Shown: positions 1-6,127 of the stretch, piece after piece | Layout: every line of letters starts with the position of its first letter | Numbering within the stretch: the stretch's first letter is position 1 | Source of the DNA: Oscillospiraceae bacterium | Lineage (GTDB): Bacteria; Bacillota_A; Clostridia; Oscillospirales; CAG-272 | DNA: 25,483 bases | Assembly (NCBI GenBank): GCA_015064195.1 | Contig: SVSO01000014.1 | Span: 1 to 25,483 of the forward strand | Direction of reading: 5' to 3' | Made by a program: the position numbers and the translations under genes | Notes under the pieces: model-generated | Told to the model about the DNA's origin: nothing | The model's database searches: none | Seen by the model: the letters and a program-made list of their open reading frames with translations, nothing else

Positions 1-46
1 CATAATCGTAAATCCTTTCCGTTTACAGAAAGGATTTACGATTATG
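1..46. repeat. Perfect 19-bp inverted repeat covering the RBS and start codon
   Basis: Bases 1-19 are the exact reverse complement of bases 28-46, with an 8-base loop (20-27). The right arm contains the AAAGGA ribosome binding site (29-34) and the ATG (44-46) of the flavin-reductase-like gene. The left arm therefore contains the same RBS and ATG on the minus strand, with the ATG at 3..1. Two readings are possible: a hairpin in the mRNA that hides the RBS and start, or two divergent genes with identical starts. Because it lies on the window edge, a fold-back assembly artefact is also possible. Confidence 0.85.
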
Positions 47-643
47 GATAAGATCAAATGGAAAGGCGGGGCGATGCTGTCTCCCGTGCCGGCGGTCATG
101 GTGTCATGCGGCACCATGGATGCGCCCAACATCATCACAATCGCCTGGACGGGCATTCTTGCCACCAATCCGCCGAAGACCTACATTTCCGTCAGGCCGG
201 GCAGATTCTCCTATCCGCTCATCAAGGAAAGCGGCGAATTTGTCATCAATCTCACCACCGAAGCACTGGTGCGCCATGCTGATTACTGCGGTGTGCGCTC
301 CGGCAAGGACGGGGATAAATTCAAGCACTGCGGGCTTACTCCGGTGCAGGCCACAGAGATTTCCGCGCCCATGATCGGGGAAGCGCCGGTATCCATCGAA
401 TGCCGCGTCACCGATGTGGTGCCGCTGGGGACGCACGATATGTTCATCGCCGACATCGTGGGCGTGAACATCGACCCGGCACTACTGGATGAATCCGGCG
501 CGCTCCATCTTGAAAAAGCGGGGCTTGTGGCCTATTCCCACGGCGATTATTTCGCACTGGGAAAGAAGCTTGGCGATTTCGGCTACTCCGTGCGCAAAAA
601 GAGCACCATCAAGCGCCGCAATGCCGCAAAAAAGAAGCGTTAA
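44..643 (+). CDS. Flavin reductase-like (FMN-binding split-barrel) protein
   Basis: The 199-residue protein matches the flavin-reductase-like domain family (FMN-binding split barrel), which covers NAD(P)H:flavin oxidoreductases and related small FMN proteins of clostridia. Recognisable elements are the N-terminal strand with Pro-Val-Pro-Ala-Val near residue 15, the ITIAWTGI segment near 31-38, the P-P-K-T-Y-I-S-V-R-P segment near 43-52 followed by the Arg-Phe-Ser-Tyr motif, and a DYCGVRSGK loop near 81-89. The C-terminus is a lysine/arginine tail. No signal peptide or membrane segment is visible. The start is set by AAAGGA nine bases upstream. No promoter lies between position 1 and the gene, so transcription must begin further left or within the hairpin. 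The stop codon shares the palindrome TTAA with the stop of the converging trmO. The physiological substrate cannot be told from sequence. Confidence 0.85.
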   Translation: MDKIKWKGGAMLSPVPAVMVSCGTMDAPNIITIAWTGILATNPPKTYISVRPGRFSYPLIKESGEFVINLTTEALVRHADYCGVRSGKDGDKFKHCGLTPVQATEISAPMIGEAPVSIECRVTDVVPLGTHDMFIADIVGVNIDPALLDESGALHLEKAGLVAYSHGDYFALGKKLGDFGYSVRKKSTIKRRNAAKKKR

Positions 644-1311
644 TACGGCTCGGCATACACCACTGTCAGCCGGTCGCCGTCCACTTGGAATTTGATCTCG
701 AAGCCTGCGAACCGCAGACCGAAGATTCGCTCCGGCTCGCCCTGACGAACGGCGGGACGGGGATCTTCCGCCAGCAGCCGGACTGCGGCCTCCCGCTTAT
801 TCTCCGGCAGCCTTGCGAGCAGCTCCGGCGGGAATTCCACCGTCAGCTTTTCTCCGAACACCGCTTCGGCAAATCCGCCCCGCGCCTCCGGATGGGCATC
901 CGCGTAGGGCAGATAGGGCTTGATATCGTAGATGGGCGTGCCGTCCACCATGTCCGCACCGGTGACGATGAGGGTCGTGCCCTCCCGGCGCACCAGCTTC
1001 ACACAGGAAAGTCCGATGGGATTCGGGCGGAAGGGCGAACGGGTGGCAAATACGCCGACGCGGGTATTGCCGCCCAGTCTCGGAGGCCGCACGGTGGGGG
1101 AAAAGCCATCGCGGACATTCTCCGAAAACTGCCAGATGAGCCACAGATGCGACCATTCCTCGATGCCGCGCAGTGCTTCAGCCACGCGATATTCCGGCTC
1201 AAATTCGATTCTCGACTCCAGCATACCGAGCAGCCCGCTCTGCCGCGGAATCCCGAATTTATCGGGAAAATCCGTGCGGATGCGGGCGATTATTTTCATT
1301 TCGTGATTCAT
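640..1311 (-). CDS. trmO: tRNA (N6-threonylcarbamoyladenosine37-N6)-methyltransferase TrmO-like (TsaA/UPF0066)
   Basis: Members of this family use SAM to methylate the N6 of t6A37 in certain tRNAs. The 223-residue protein carries the family hallmarks: an N-terminal segment with PDKFGIPRQSG (near 16-26), the signature FATRSPFRPNPIGLS (near 88-102) and the DGTPIYDIKPYLPYAD segment (near 123-138). Together these form the single-sheeted beta-barrel SAM site. A GTG nine bases further upstream is in frame, but GAGG sits eight bases before the ATG at 1311, so that ATG is preferred. It is the last gene of the hflX-yigZ-trmO operon, 15 bases after yigZ. Its stop overlaps the stop of the converging flavin-reductase-like gene by four bases. 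Grouping a tRNA modifier with the ribosome-associated HflX fits a translation theme. Confidence 0.9.
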   Translation of the reverse strand: MNHEMKIIARIRTDFPDKFGIPRQSGLLGMLESRIEFEPEYRVAEALRGIEEWSHLWLIWQFSENVRDGFSPTVRPPRLGGNTRVGVFATRSPFRPNPIGLSCVKLVRREGTTLIVTGADMVDGTPIYDIKPYLPYADAHPEARGGFAEAVFGEKLTVEFPPELLARLPENKREAAVRLLAEDPRPAVRQGEPERIFGLRFAGFEIKFQVDGDRLTVVYAEPY

Positions 1312-1326
1312 TCGGTTCACCTCGGT

Positions 1327-1992
1327 TTATCGGAAATCGAACCGTTCGCCGGTAACTTCCGCCGTCACGCGGCCGGCGAACATTTCCCGCAGCTTGGCGT
1401 CAAATTCCGCAAATTTCGCCGCCTTGACCGCCAGCTTGAGGGCAACACTTCCGCCGAACTGACTGTCGTCCACGATGATGCCGAACCTCGGCAGCTCATA
1501 CTCCACCTTCTGATAGGCCGCGTAATCGCAGACGAGGCGGAATTCCGTATACTGCTCATAGGTGACGATATGCGCCGCATCCAGCGCGATCTTCGCACCG
1601 TTTGCATAAGCGCGCACAAGTCCGCCCGTTCCGAGAAGAATGCCGCCGAAATAGCGCGTCACGACGACACAGCAGTCGTCCGCGCCGCTTTTTTTGATCA
1701 CATCGAGGATGGGCACCCCCGCCGTTCCCTGCGGCTCACCGTCATCGCTGTAGCGTGCGATTCCGCCGCCGTTCAGCTGATAGGCATAGCAATTGTGTCT
1801 GGCATCCGAATGCTTTTTGCGGATCTTCGCGATGAAGGCGATGGCTTCATCCTCGCTTTTCACCGGCGCGGCATAGCCGATGAACACGGACTTTTTCTCC
1901 GTGAACTCCGCCGATGCTTCCTTTTCCAGCGTGGTATAGGTTTTCGGCGCATCCGCTGTGGGCGCGTCAATATTCTTCGTCTTCTTCGCCAT
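1327..1992 (-). CDS. yigZ: YigZ/IMPACT family protein
   Basis: This 221-residue protein belongs to the YigZ/IMPACT (UPF0029) family, related to the yeast Yih1/IMPACT regulators of Gcn2. The bacterial role is not settled. The family signature is clear: ARHNCYAYQL (near 64-73), SDDGEPQGTAGVPIL (near 82-96) and the VVVTRYFGGILLGTGGLVRAYA block (109-130). The C-terminal half matches the DUF1949-type ferredoxin-like domain. An N-terminal tail of about 15 residues rich in Lys, Ala and Pro is poorly conserved in the family. The start lies inside the end of hflX (26-base overlap), with AGAGGG about eight bases upstream, which indicates translational coupling. Length is normal for the family. Confidence 0.92.
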   Translation of the reverse strand: MAKKTKNIDAPTADAPKTYTTLEKEASAEFTEKKSVFIGYAAPVKSEDEAIAFIAKIRKKHSDARHNCYAYQLNGGGIARYSDDGEPQGTAGVPILDVIKKSGADDCCVVVTRYFGGILLGTGGLVRAYANGAKIALDAAHIVTYEQYTEFRLVCDYAAYQKVEYELPRFGIIVDDSQFGGSVALKLAVKAAKFAEFDAKLREMFAGRVTAEVTGERFDFR

Positions 1993-3262
1993 CGCTCTCG
2001 CCCTCTTTTTTCACCCGGTATTTGTCATACTGTCCGCGCGTTTTGGCATCCACCGTGGCGCGCACCGTAATGCCGTCCGCGCCGTAGTCCACGTCAATGA
2101 CCTCCGCCGATGCATACAGGCGATTGACCACGCCCGCATCGGAATTGGGGATGACAAAGGTTTCCTCGGATTTGCCGTTCTGCACCATGATCTCCAGCTT
2201 TTCCACCAGCGCATCGATGCCCTCGCCGGTCAGTGCCGACACCGCCACCGAATCCCGCTCGGAATATGTGATATGGTCAAATCCCTCCGCCGCATCGCAT
2301 TTGTTGTAGACATACAGGGTCTGCTTGCCCGATGCACCAAGCTCGGACAGGAGCTTTTCCGTGACCTCCAGCTGTGCCATGGCCTCGGGATCGGATGCAT
2401 CGACGATGATTAAGATAATATCGGCATAGACCGCCTCATCCAGCGTGGATTTGAACGCTTTGATGAGATGGTGGGGCAGATTGCGGATAAAGCCGACGGT
2501 ATCGGTGAGCAGGATCTCCACACCGCACGGCAGTGCAAACTTGCGCGTGGTGGGATCGAGGGTCGCGAACAGTTTATCCTCCGCTAAAATTCCCGCATCG
2601 GTGAGCCGATTGAGAAGCGTGGATTTGCCCGCATTGGTATAGCCCACGATGGCGACCTTGGTAATGCCGGAGCGTTCCCGTGCTTTCCGCTGGGTCAGGC
2701 GATTGCGGTCAAGCACCTCCAGCTCCGCCTCCAGCAGTTCCGCACGGCGTTTGAGGTGACGGCGATCCGTTTCCAGCTTGGATTCGCCCGGGCCTCTTGT
2801 ACCGATGCCGCCGCCGAGCCGTGACAGCTCTGTGCCTTTACCGGTGAGTCGCGGTGCGGTATATTTGAGCTGAGCCAGCTCCACCTGCAATTTGCCCTCC
2901 CTTGACGTTGCATGAAGCGCGAAAATATCGAGAATAAGCATAGACCGGTCGAGGACGCGGATATCCTTTACATCGATACCGTCCTCGATATTGCGGATCT
3001 GCATGGGTGTCAGCTCCATATCAAAAATGACCAGCTTGATATCATTGGCCTTACACAGCTCCGACAGCTCCATGAGCTTGCCGCTTCCGATGCAGGTGCG
3101 CGAACTCGGCGAATCCATCTTCTGCGTCATCTTCGCGAACACGCTTCCGCCTGCGGTATCCAGCAGTCTCTCCAGCTCCGCCAGCGAGACCTCGCACTCG
3201 CCGTCCTTCATTTTATCCGTATCCACCGCCACAAGGACGGCGCGCTCAAAATTATTCTCCAT
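1967..3262 (-). CDS. hflX: GTPase HflX
   Basis: HflX is a ribosome-associated GTPase that splits or rescues stalled 70S ribosomes under heat or antibiotic stress. The 431-residue protein has the HflX-specific N-terminal domain, then a glycine-rich linker with LGGGIGTRGPGESKLETDRR (149-168), characteristic of the family. A helical segment follows, then the G domain: G1 at GYTNAGKS (207-214), G3 at DTVG (254-257) and G4 at NKCD. The C-terminus ends in an acidic tail of Glu/Asp residues. GGAGG lies about seven bases upstream of the ATG. It heads the operon with yigZ and trmO. I found no convincing sigma-A promoter in the repeat-rich stretch upstream, so its transcription start remains unplaced. 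Confidence 0.95.
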   Translation of the reverse strand: MENNFERAVLVAVDTDKMKDGECEVSLAELERLLDTAGGSVFAKMTQKMDSPSSRTCIGSGKLMELSELCKANDIKLVIFDMELTPMQIRNIEDGIDVKDIRVLDRSMLILDIFALHATSREGKLQVELAQLKYTAPRLTGKGTELSRLGGGIGTRGPGESKLETDRRHLKRRAELLEAELEVLDRNRLTQRKARERSGITKVAIVGYTNAGKSTLLNRLTDAGILAEDKLFATLDPTTRKFALPCGVEILLTDTVGFIRNLPHHLIKAFKSTLDEAVYADIILIIVDASDPEAMAQLEVTEKLLSELGASGKQTLYVYNKCDAAEGFDHITYSERDSVAVSALTGEGIDALVEKLEIMVQNGKSEETFVIPNSDAGVVNRLYASAEVIDVDYGADGITVRATVDAKTRGQYDKYRVKKEGESDGEEDEEY

Positions 3263-3361
3263 GTGTGTACCTCCTTAGATGGGGTGATTCGTGGCTTTTT
3301 ATGTAAGGGAACGGGTCGCTTTTCGAGAAAAGCTCCGCAAAAGCTTAATAGGACGCTATCG

Positions 3362-3376
3362 CTAACAGACTGTTAG
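3362..3376. repeat. Short palindrome, 7-bp arms
   Basis: CTAACAG, a single A, then CTGTTAG. It lies just outside the row of longer palindromes and may belong to the same element. Confidence 0.6.
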
Positions 3377-3406
3377 TTTGTGCGCGGAATAGGCACTCAC
3401 GCAGCC

Positions 3407-3429
3407 AGCAGACCGCAATGCGGTCTGCT
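3407..3429. repeat. Palindrome 1 of a row of three
   Basis: Ten-base perfect arms (AGCAGACCGC and its complement) surround a three-base AAT centre. The next palindrome begins three bases further on. Confidence 0.85.
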
Positions 3430-3431
3430 TA

Positions 3432-3461
3432 GAAGAATTTCGCAAGCTTGCGAAATTCTTC
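3432..3461. repeat. Palindrome 2, a perfect 30-bp palindrome
   Basis: The 15-base left arm GAAGAATTTCGCAAG is followed directly by its exact reverse complement, with no spacer and an AAGCTT centre. There is no flanking T-run, so it does not look like an intrinsic terminator. Confidence 0.9.
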
Positions 3462-3464
3462 CAT

Positions 3465-3485
3465 GCAAAGCCCACCGGGCTTTGC
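3465..3485. repeat. Palindrome 3 of the row
   Basis: Nine-base perfect arms (GCAAAGCCC and its complement) surround a three-base ACC centre. Only three bases separate it from palindrome 2. Confidence 0.85.
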
Positions 3486-3574
3486 TGGCCCCTTCCCCGG
3501 CAACTGTTCCAGCGAAATTGTTTGTTTTTTGGGTGCGAACATGGTGCGCGATCATTGCAAACATCACCGTAGAG

Positions 3575-3646
3575 ACCGGCGTCCTCGACGGTCCGTCTCG
3601 CGATTCTCGTGCACGCCCCGATTGCACCGGCGTCCTCGATGGTCCG
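3575..3646. repeat. Direct repeat pair, 21-bp units, 51-bp period
   Basis: ACCGGCGTCCTCGACGGTCC plus a final G at 3575-3595 recurs at 3626-3646 with one C-to-T change (20 of 21 identical). The 30 bases between the copies are not repeated. The units look like part of a dispersed genomic repeat rather than a gene. Confidence 0.85.
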
Positions 3647-3665
3647 CTTGACTATCGTTTTTCCT

Positions 3666-3710
3666 AAAAAAATCGGGTTGGAGCCATCACAAATGTGATG
3701 CTCCAACCCG
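3666..3710 (-). terminator. Intrinsic terminator of rpmE
   Basis: The outer stem CGGGTTGGAG/CTCCAACCCG (3674-3683 with 3701-3710) and the inner stem CATCAC/GTGATG close on an AAAT loop, with a single bulged C. On the minus strand the hairpin is followed by a run of seven T. It begins 18 bases after the rpmE stop. Confidence 0.93.
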
Positions 3711-3728
3711 CGAATCGACGAAAATGTC

Positions 3729-3932
3729 TTACTTTGCCATTTCCAGACGCTTCTTGAACTTATCCACACGACCGCCTGCATCGACGAGCTTCTGCTTGCC
3801 GGTATAGAACGGATGGCACTTCGAGCAAATTTCAACTCTCATGTCGCCCTTGGTGGACTTGGTTACAACGGTTTCGCCGCAAGCGCACTTGATTGTAACT
3901 TCCTTATATTCGGGATGGATGCCTTCCTTCAT
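3729..3932 (-). CDS. rpmE: 50S ribosomal protein L31, zinc-binding form
   Basis: This 67-residue protein is ribosomal protein L31 of the large subunit, with the zinc-type cysteine set: Cys-Ala-Cys near residues 16-18 and Cys-Ser-Lys-Cys near 37-40, followed by HPFYTGKQK. Retention of all four cysteines marks the zinc-containing paralogue rather than the zinc-free form induced on zinc starvation. A longer open frame continues 37 codons upstream, but it runs through the promoter. GAGAGGTG about eight bases before the ATG at 3932 fixes the start. The gene is monocistronic, with its own promoter (3991-4019) and terminator. Confidence 0.97.
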   Translation of the reverse strand: MKEGIHPEYKEVTIKCACGETVVTKSTKGDMRVEICSKCHPFYTGKQKLVDAGGRVDKFKKRLEMAK

Positions 3933-3990
3933 GTTGGTACACCTCTCATAATTTATTTGCATGGATTTTGCCATGCCATACATACATCTT

Positions 3991-4019
3991 AGTATATCAT
4001 ATTTTTTTGAAAATTGCAA
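3991..4019 (-). promoter_or_regulatory. Sigma-A promoter of rpmE, extended -10
   Basis: On the minus strand, TTGCAA (4019-4014), 17 bases, then TATACT (3996-3991), preceded by TGA. The start codon lies about 59 bases downstream. The leader contains GCATGG-N6-CCATGC (3960-3977), a small dyad that could form a hairpin. Confidence 0.88.
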
Positions 4020-4041
4020 GAGTTTTTTGAAAAAAACTTGC
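4016..4041 (-). terminator. Possible terminator of alr, overlapping the rpmE -35
   Basis: On the minus strand, GCAAGTTTTTTT is followed by AAAAAACTCTTGC, giving an AT-rich hairpin nine bases after the alr stop. The downstream T-run is short (TTTT). The distal arm includes most of the rpmE -35 hexamer. The weak T-run keeps confidence moderate. Confidence 0.45.
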
Positions 4042-4049
4042 ACAAATTT

Positions 4050-5231
4050 TCAATCTGCATTCATGCAGTCATAAGCATTGATGTACACACGCGGGATTCT
4101 CGGCAGGATGCCGCTGACGATTTCATAGGGAATCGTACCCATCATCGCCGCCAGCCGATCAGCCCGGATTCTCGCATCCGCACCGATGAGGGTAGCGACG
4201 GAGTCTACTCTCGCAGACGGGATATCCGACACATCCACCATCATCTGATCCATGCAGACGCGGCCGAGGATGGGCGCGAACCGGTCATCAATGAGCACGC
4301 CTGCCTTTCCCGACAGCAGCCGGGGATAGCCGTCCGCATAGCCCACGGGAATGGTGGCCACGCGAGTCTCGCGCTCGGTCACGAAGGTGTGTCCATAGCT
4401 GATACCGACGCCTTTGTCCAGCGTTTTCACATCGGTGACGCGGGCTTTGAGGGACATGGCGGGACGGAGCGGCAGGATCTTTGCAACGCAGTCGGACGGA
4501 TTGAGGCCGTAGATGCCGATGCCCTCTCGCACGAGGTCGTATTTGTTTGCAAATTCCGCCTCAATGAGTGCCGCACTGTTGCACATACTGCGGATCTCCG
4601 GATGGATTCCCCGCGCGTCAAGGCCTGCGAGAAATTCATCAAAGAGCGCAGTCTGCCGGTGAGCCGAGGATTTATCCTCCTCATCCGCGCAGGCGTAATG
4701 GCTGAACACGCCGTACACACGGATACCGGGCAGAGCGGCGATCTGCTCCGCCGTTTGAAGCCCCGCCGCCATTTTTTCCGGCGTGGTGCATTCGATACCG
4801 ATGCGGGACATACCGGTGTCCGCGATGAGGAAGCAGTTCATCCGCTTTCCCGCCGCCGCTGCCGCATCGGACAATGCCGCCGCGCTTTCCAAGCGGAAAA
4901 TGCTGGGAATGACGCCTTCATGCCGTACAAGCTCGCCATAGAGGGAGCTGTGAACCTCACTGAGCAGCAGAATGGGAGCGGTGATGCCGGCCTCCGTAAG
5001 CTCCAGCGCCTCGCTGAAGGTGGCCACGGCAAACATGGCCGCACCGCACCGGTTTTCAAGCTCCGACGCGACCCGTGCCGCGCCGTGACCGTAGGCATCC
5101 GCTTTGACGATGGCCAGCGTATCCGCGCCGTATCGTGCCGCGTGAGCCTTTGCCGCACCGAAATTGGCGCGGATGGCGGCAAGGTCAATTTCCGCCCATG
5201 CCCGGGTCATCCGGGTATCCAGTTTTACCAT
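4050..5231 (-). CDS. alr: Alanine racemase
   Basis: This PLP enzyme interconverts L- and D-alanine for peptidoglycan. The 393-residue protein shows the Schiff-base lysine K43 in AIVKADAYGHG, the catalytic tyrosine Y279 in GISYGHTF, and the GRVCMDQMMVD segment near 325-335 that closes the dimer active site. Length is typical of fold-III alanine racemases. It is the last gene of the XRE-cupin, acyl-CoA synthetase, esterase and racemase run, 20 bases after the esterase. The RBS is weak (GAG about ten bases upstream), and M8 is a possible alternative start without a better RBS. Placement behind an acyl-CoA synthetase instead of acpS or an endoAI toxin pair is unusual. Confidence 0.95.
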   Translation of the reverse strand: MVKLDTRMTRAWAEIDLAAIRANFGAAKAHAARYGADTLAIVKADAYGHGAARVASELENRCGAAMFAVATFSEALELTEAGITAPILLLSEVHSSLYGELVRHEGVIPSIFRLESAAALSDAAAAAGKRMNCFLIADTGMSRIGIECTTPEKMAAGLQTAEQIAALPGIRVYGVFSHYACADEEDKSSAHRQTALFDEFLAGLDARGIHPEIRSMCNSAALIEAEFANKYDLVREGIGIYGLNPSDCVAKILPLRPAMSLKARVTDVKTLDKGVGISYGHTFVTERETRVATIPVGYADGYPRLLSGKAGVLIDDRFAPILGRVCMDQMMVDVSDIPSARVDSVATLIGADARIRADRLAAMMGTIPYEIVSGILPRIPRVYINAYDCMNAD

Positions 5232-5251
5232 AAAATCAACTCTATCGTAGA

Positions 5252-6127
5252 TTATTCAAAAATATCGCGCCACTGACAGTCGGCAAAGAAGCGATTCGCC
5301 TCCGGCGTATAATGCACACCGTCATCCGCGAAAATTCCGTGGGTTTTCGGCGTATCGTTATACAGCGGCGATTCACGGAGATCGAGAATGCGGCAGTCCG
5401 CGTAAACCTGACGGAAGCCCTCGATGGTATCGATCATCCGCTCCGTATTACGGGGATTGTAGCATTCCGACAGCGGGCGATAGAGATACAGCGGCACATT
5501 TTTGCCGGACTTATCGCTTCCGAGGGCGGTAAAGAGTCCCCAGAACAGATTCTCGTAGTTGGCCTTCGCATCGTTGAGTGCCTTGGAGCCGGTGTCAACC
5601 TCCGTCTCCCACTGATTCCAGTGAAGTCCGATGACGCGGGGGCTCTTTCCGGCTGCGATAAGATTCATCGTCGCCAGCGACAGGATCTCCGTTGCCAGCG
5701 GATAAAGGGAAATGTTGCATTCACCGAGCGGACCGGGCTTTAAGATCGGCTCGCGGAGCGCGTACCACATATTCCAGCCGTGAATTTCAAACTGCGCCAC
5801 GCCCTGTGCGCCGACGGAAATCTGAATCACATACAGATCGGGAAGCTCCTCACCGCCGTCAATGGCCGCCTGCCATTTTGCAGCAAACACGTTGGCAAGA
5901 CAGCAGGTGTCATCCTGCGTTTCGCCGAGGTTCATGCCGCCGGTGGTAAAGCCGCTCCATGTCACGTCGTCAAGCCCGTAAGCCTGATTGTACTCGCGGG
6001 AAAGACCGTGTACATTTTTCAGCGGTGTGCGGATGATCTCCGCCTCCGGCAATCTTGTGCCGTGCGCGTGGGCGTTGGACTGGCCCAGCACGATCAGGAT
6101 CGGCGCATCGTTTTTGTTAAATTTCAT
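5252..6127 (-). CDS. SGNH-fold esterase, sialate O-acetylesterase (SASA/CE6)-like
   Basis: The 291-residue protein begins with VLGQSNAHAHG (13-23). This is the block I signature of the SASA/carbohydrate-esterase branch, in which the serine of GQSN (S17) is the nucleophile. Further support is a GLHWNQWETE block (167-176), resembling the W-x-Q-G-E element of this branch with Asn-Gln-Trp in place of the usual residues, and a C-terminal DDGVHYT with the Asp/His pair (near D269, H272). No signal peptide is visible, so it is probably cytoplasmic. Upstream in-frame starts lie inside the acyl-CoA synthetase. The ATG at 6127 (or 6130) overlaps the end of that gene by about 11 bases, implying translational coupling. 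The likely role is deacylation of a sugar or glycan; the substrate is unknown. Confidence 0.8.
   Translation of the reverse strand: MKFNKNDAPILIVLGQSNAHAHGTRLPEAEIIRTPLKNVHGLSREYNQAYGLDDVTWSGFTTGGMNLGETQDDTCCLANVFAAKWQAAIDGGEELPDLYVIQISVGAQGVAQFEIHGWNMWYALREPILKPGPLGECNISLYPLATEILSLATMNLIAAGKSPRVIGLHWNQWETEVDTGSKALNDAKANYENLFWGLFTALGSDKSGKNVPLYLYRPLSECYNPRNTERMIDTIEGFRQVYADCRILDLRESPLYNDTPKTHGIFADDGVHYTPEANRFFADCQWRDIFE

Larger units (their letters stand above)
3263..3728. other. Gene-free, repeat-rich intergenic stretch between hflX and rpmE
   Basis: These 466 bases hold no open frame with a credible start or codon pattern. They contain the hflX ribosome binding site at the left, a short palindrome (3362-3376), three consecutive longer palindromes (3407-3485), a 21-bp direct repeat with 51-bp spacing (3575-3646) and the rpmE terminator (3666-3710). 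An open frame crosses the region on the minus strand, but it reads through all the palindromes and into rpmE in the wrong frame. I regard it as spurious. Confidence 0.7.

Noticed and set aside
3362..3646. CRISPR-like array
   Set aside because: The palindromes differ from each other in sequence and the direct repeat has only two copies. There are no regular spacers and no cas genes.
3362..3835. Minus-strand open frame across the palindromes and direct repeat
   Set aside because: It reads through every palindrome and the rpmE terminator and overlaps rpmE in another frame. It is the type of spurious protein produced by dispersed repeats.
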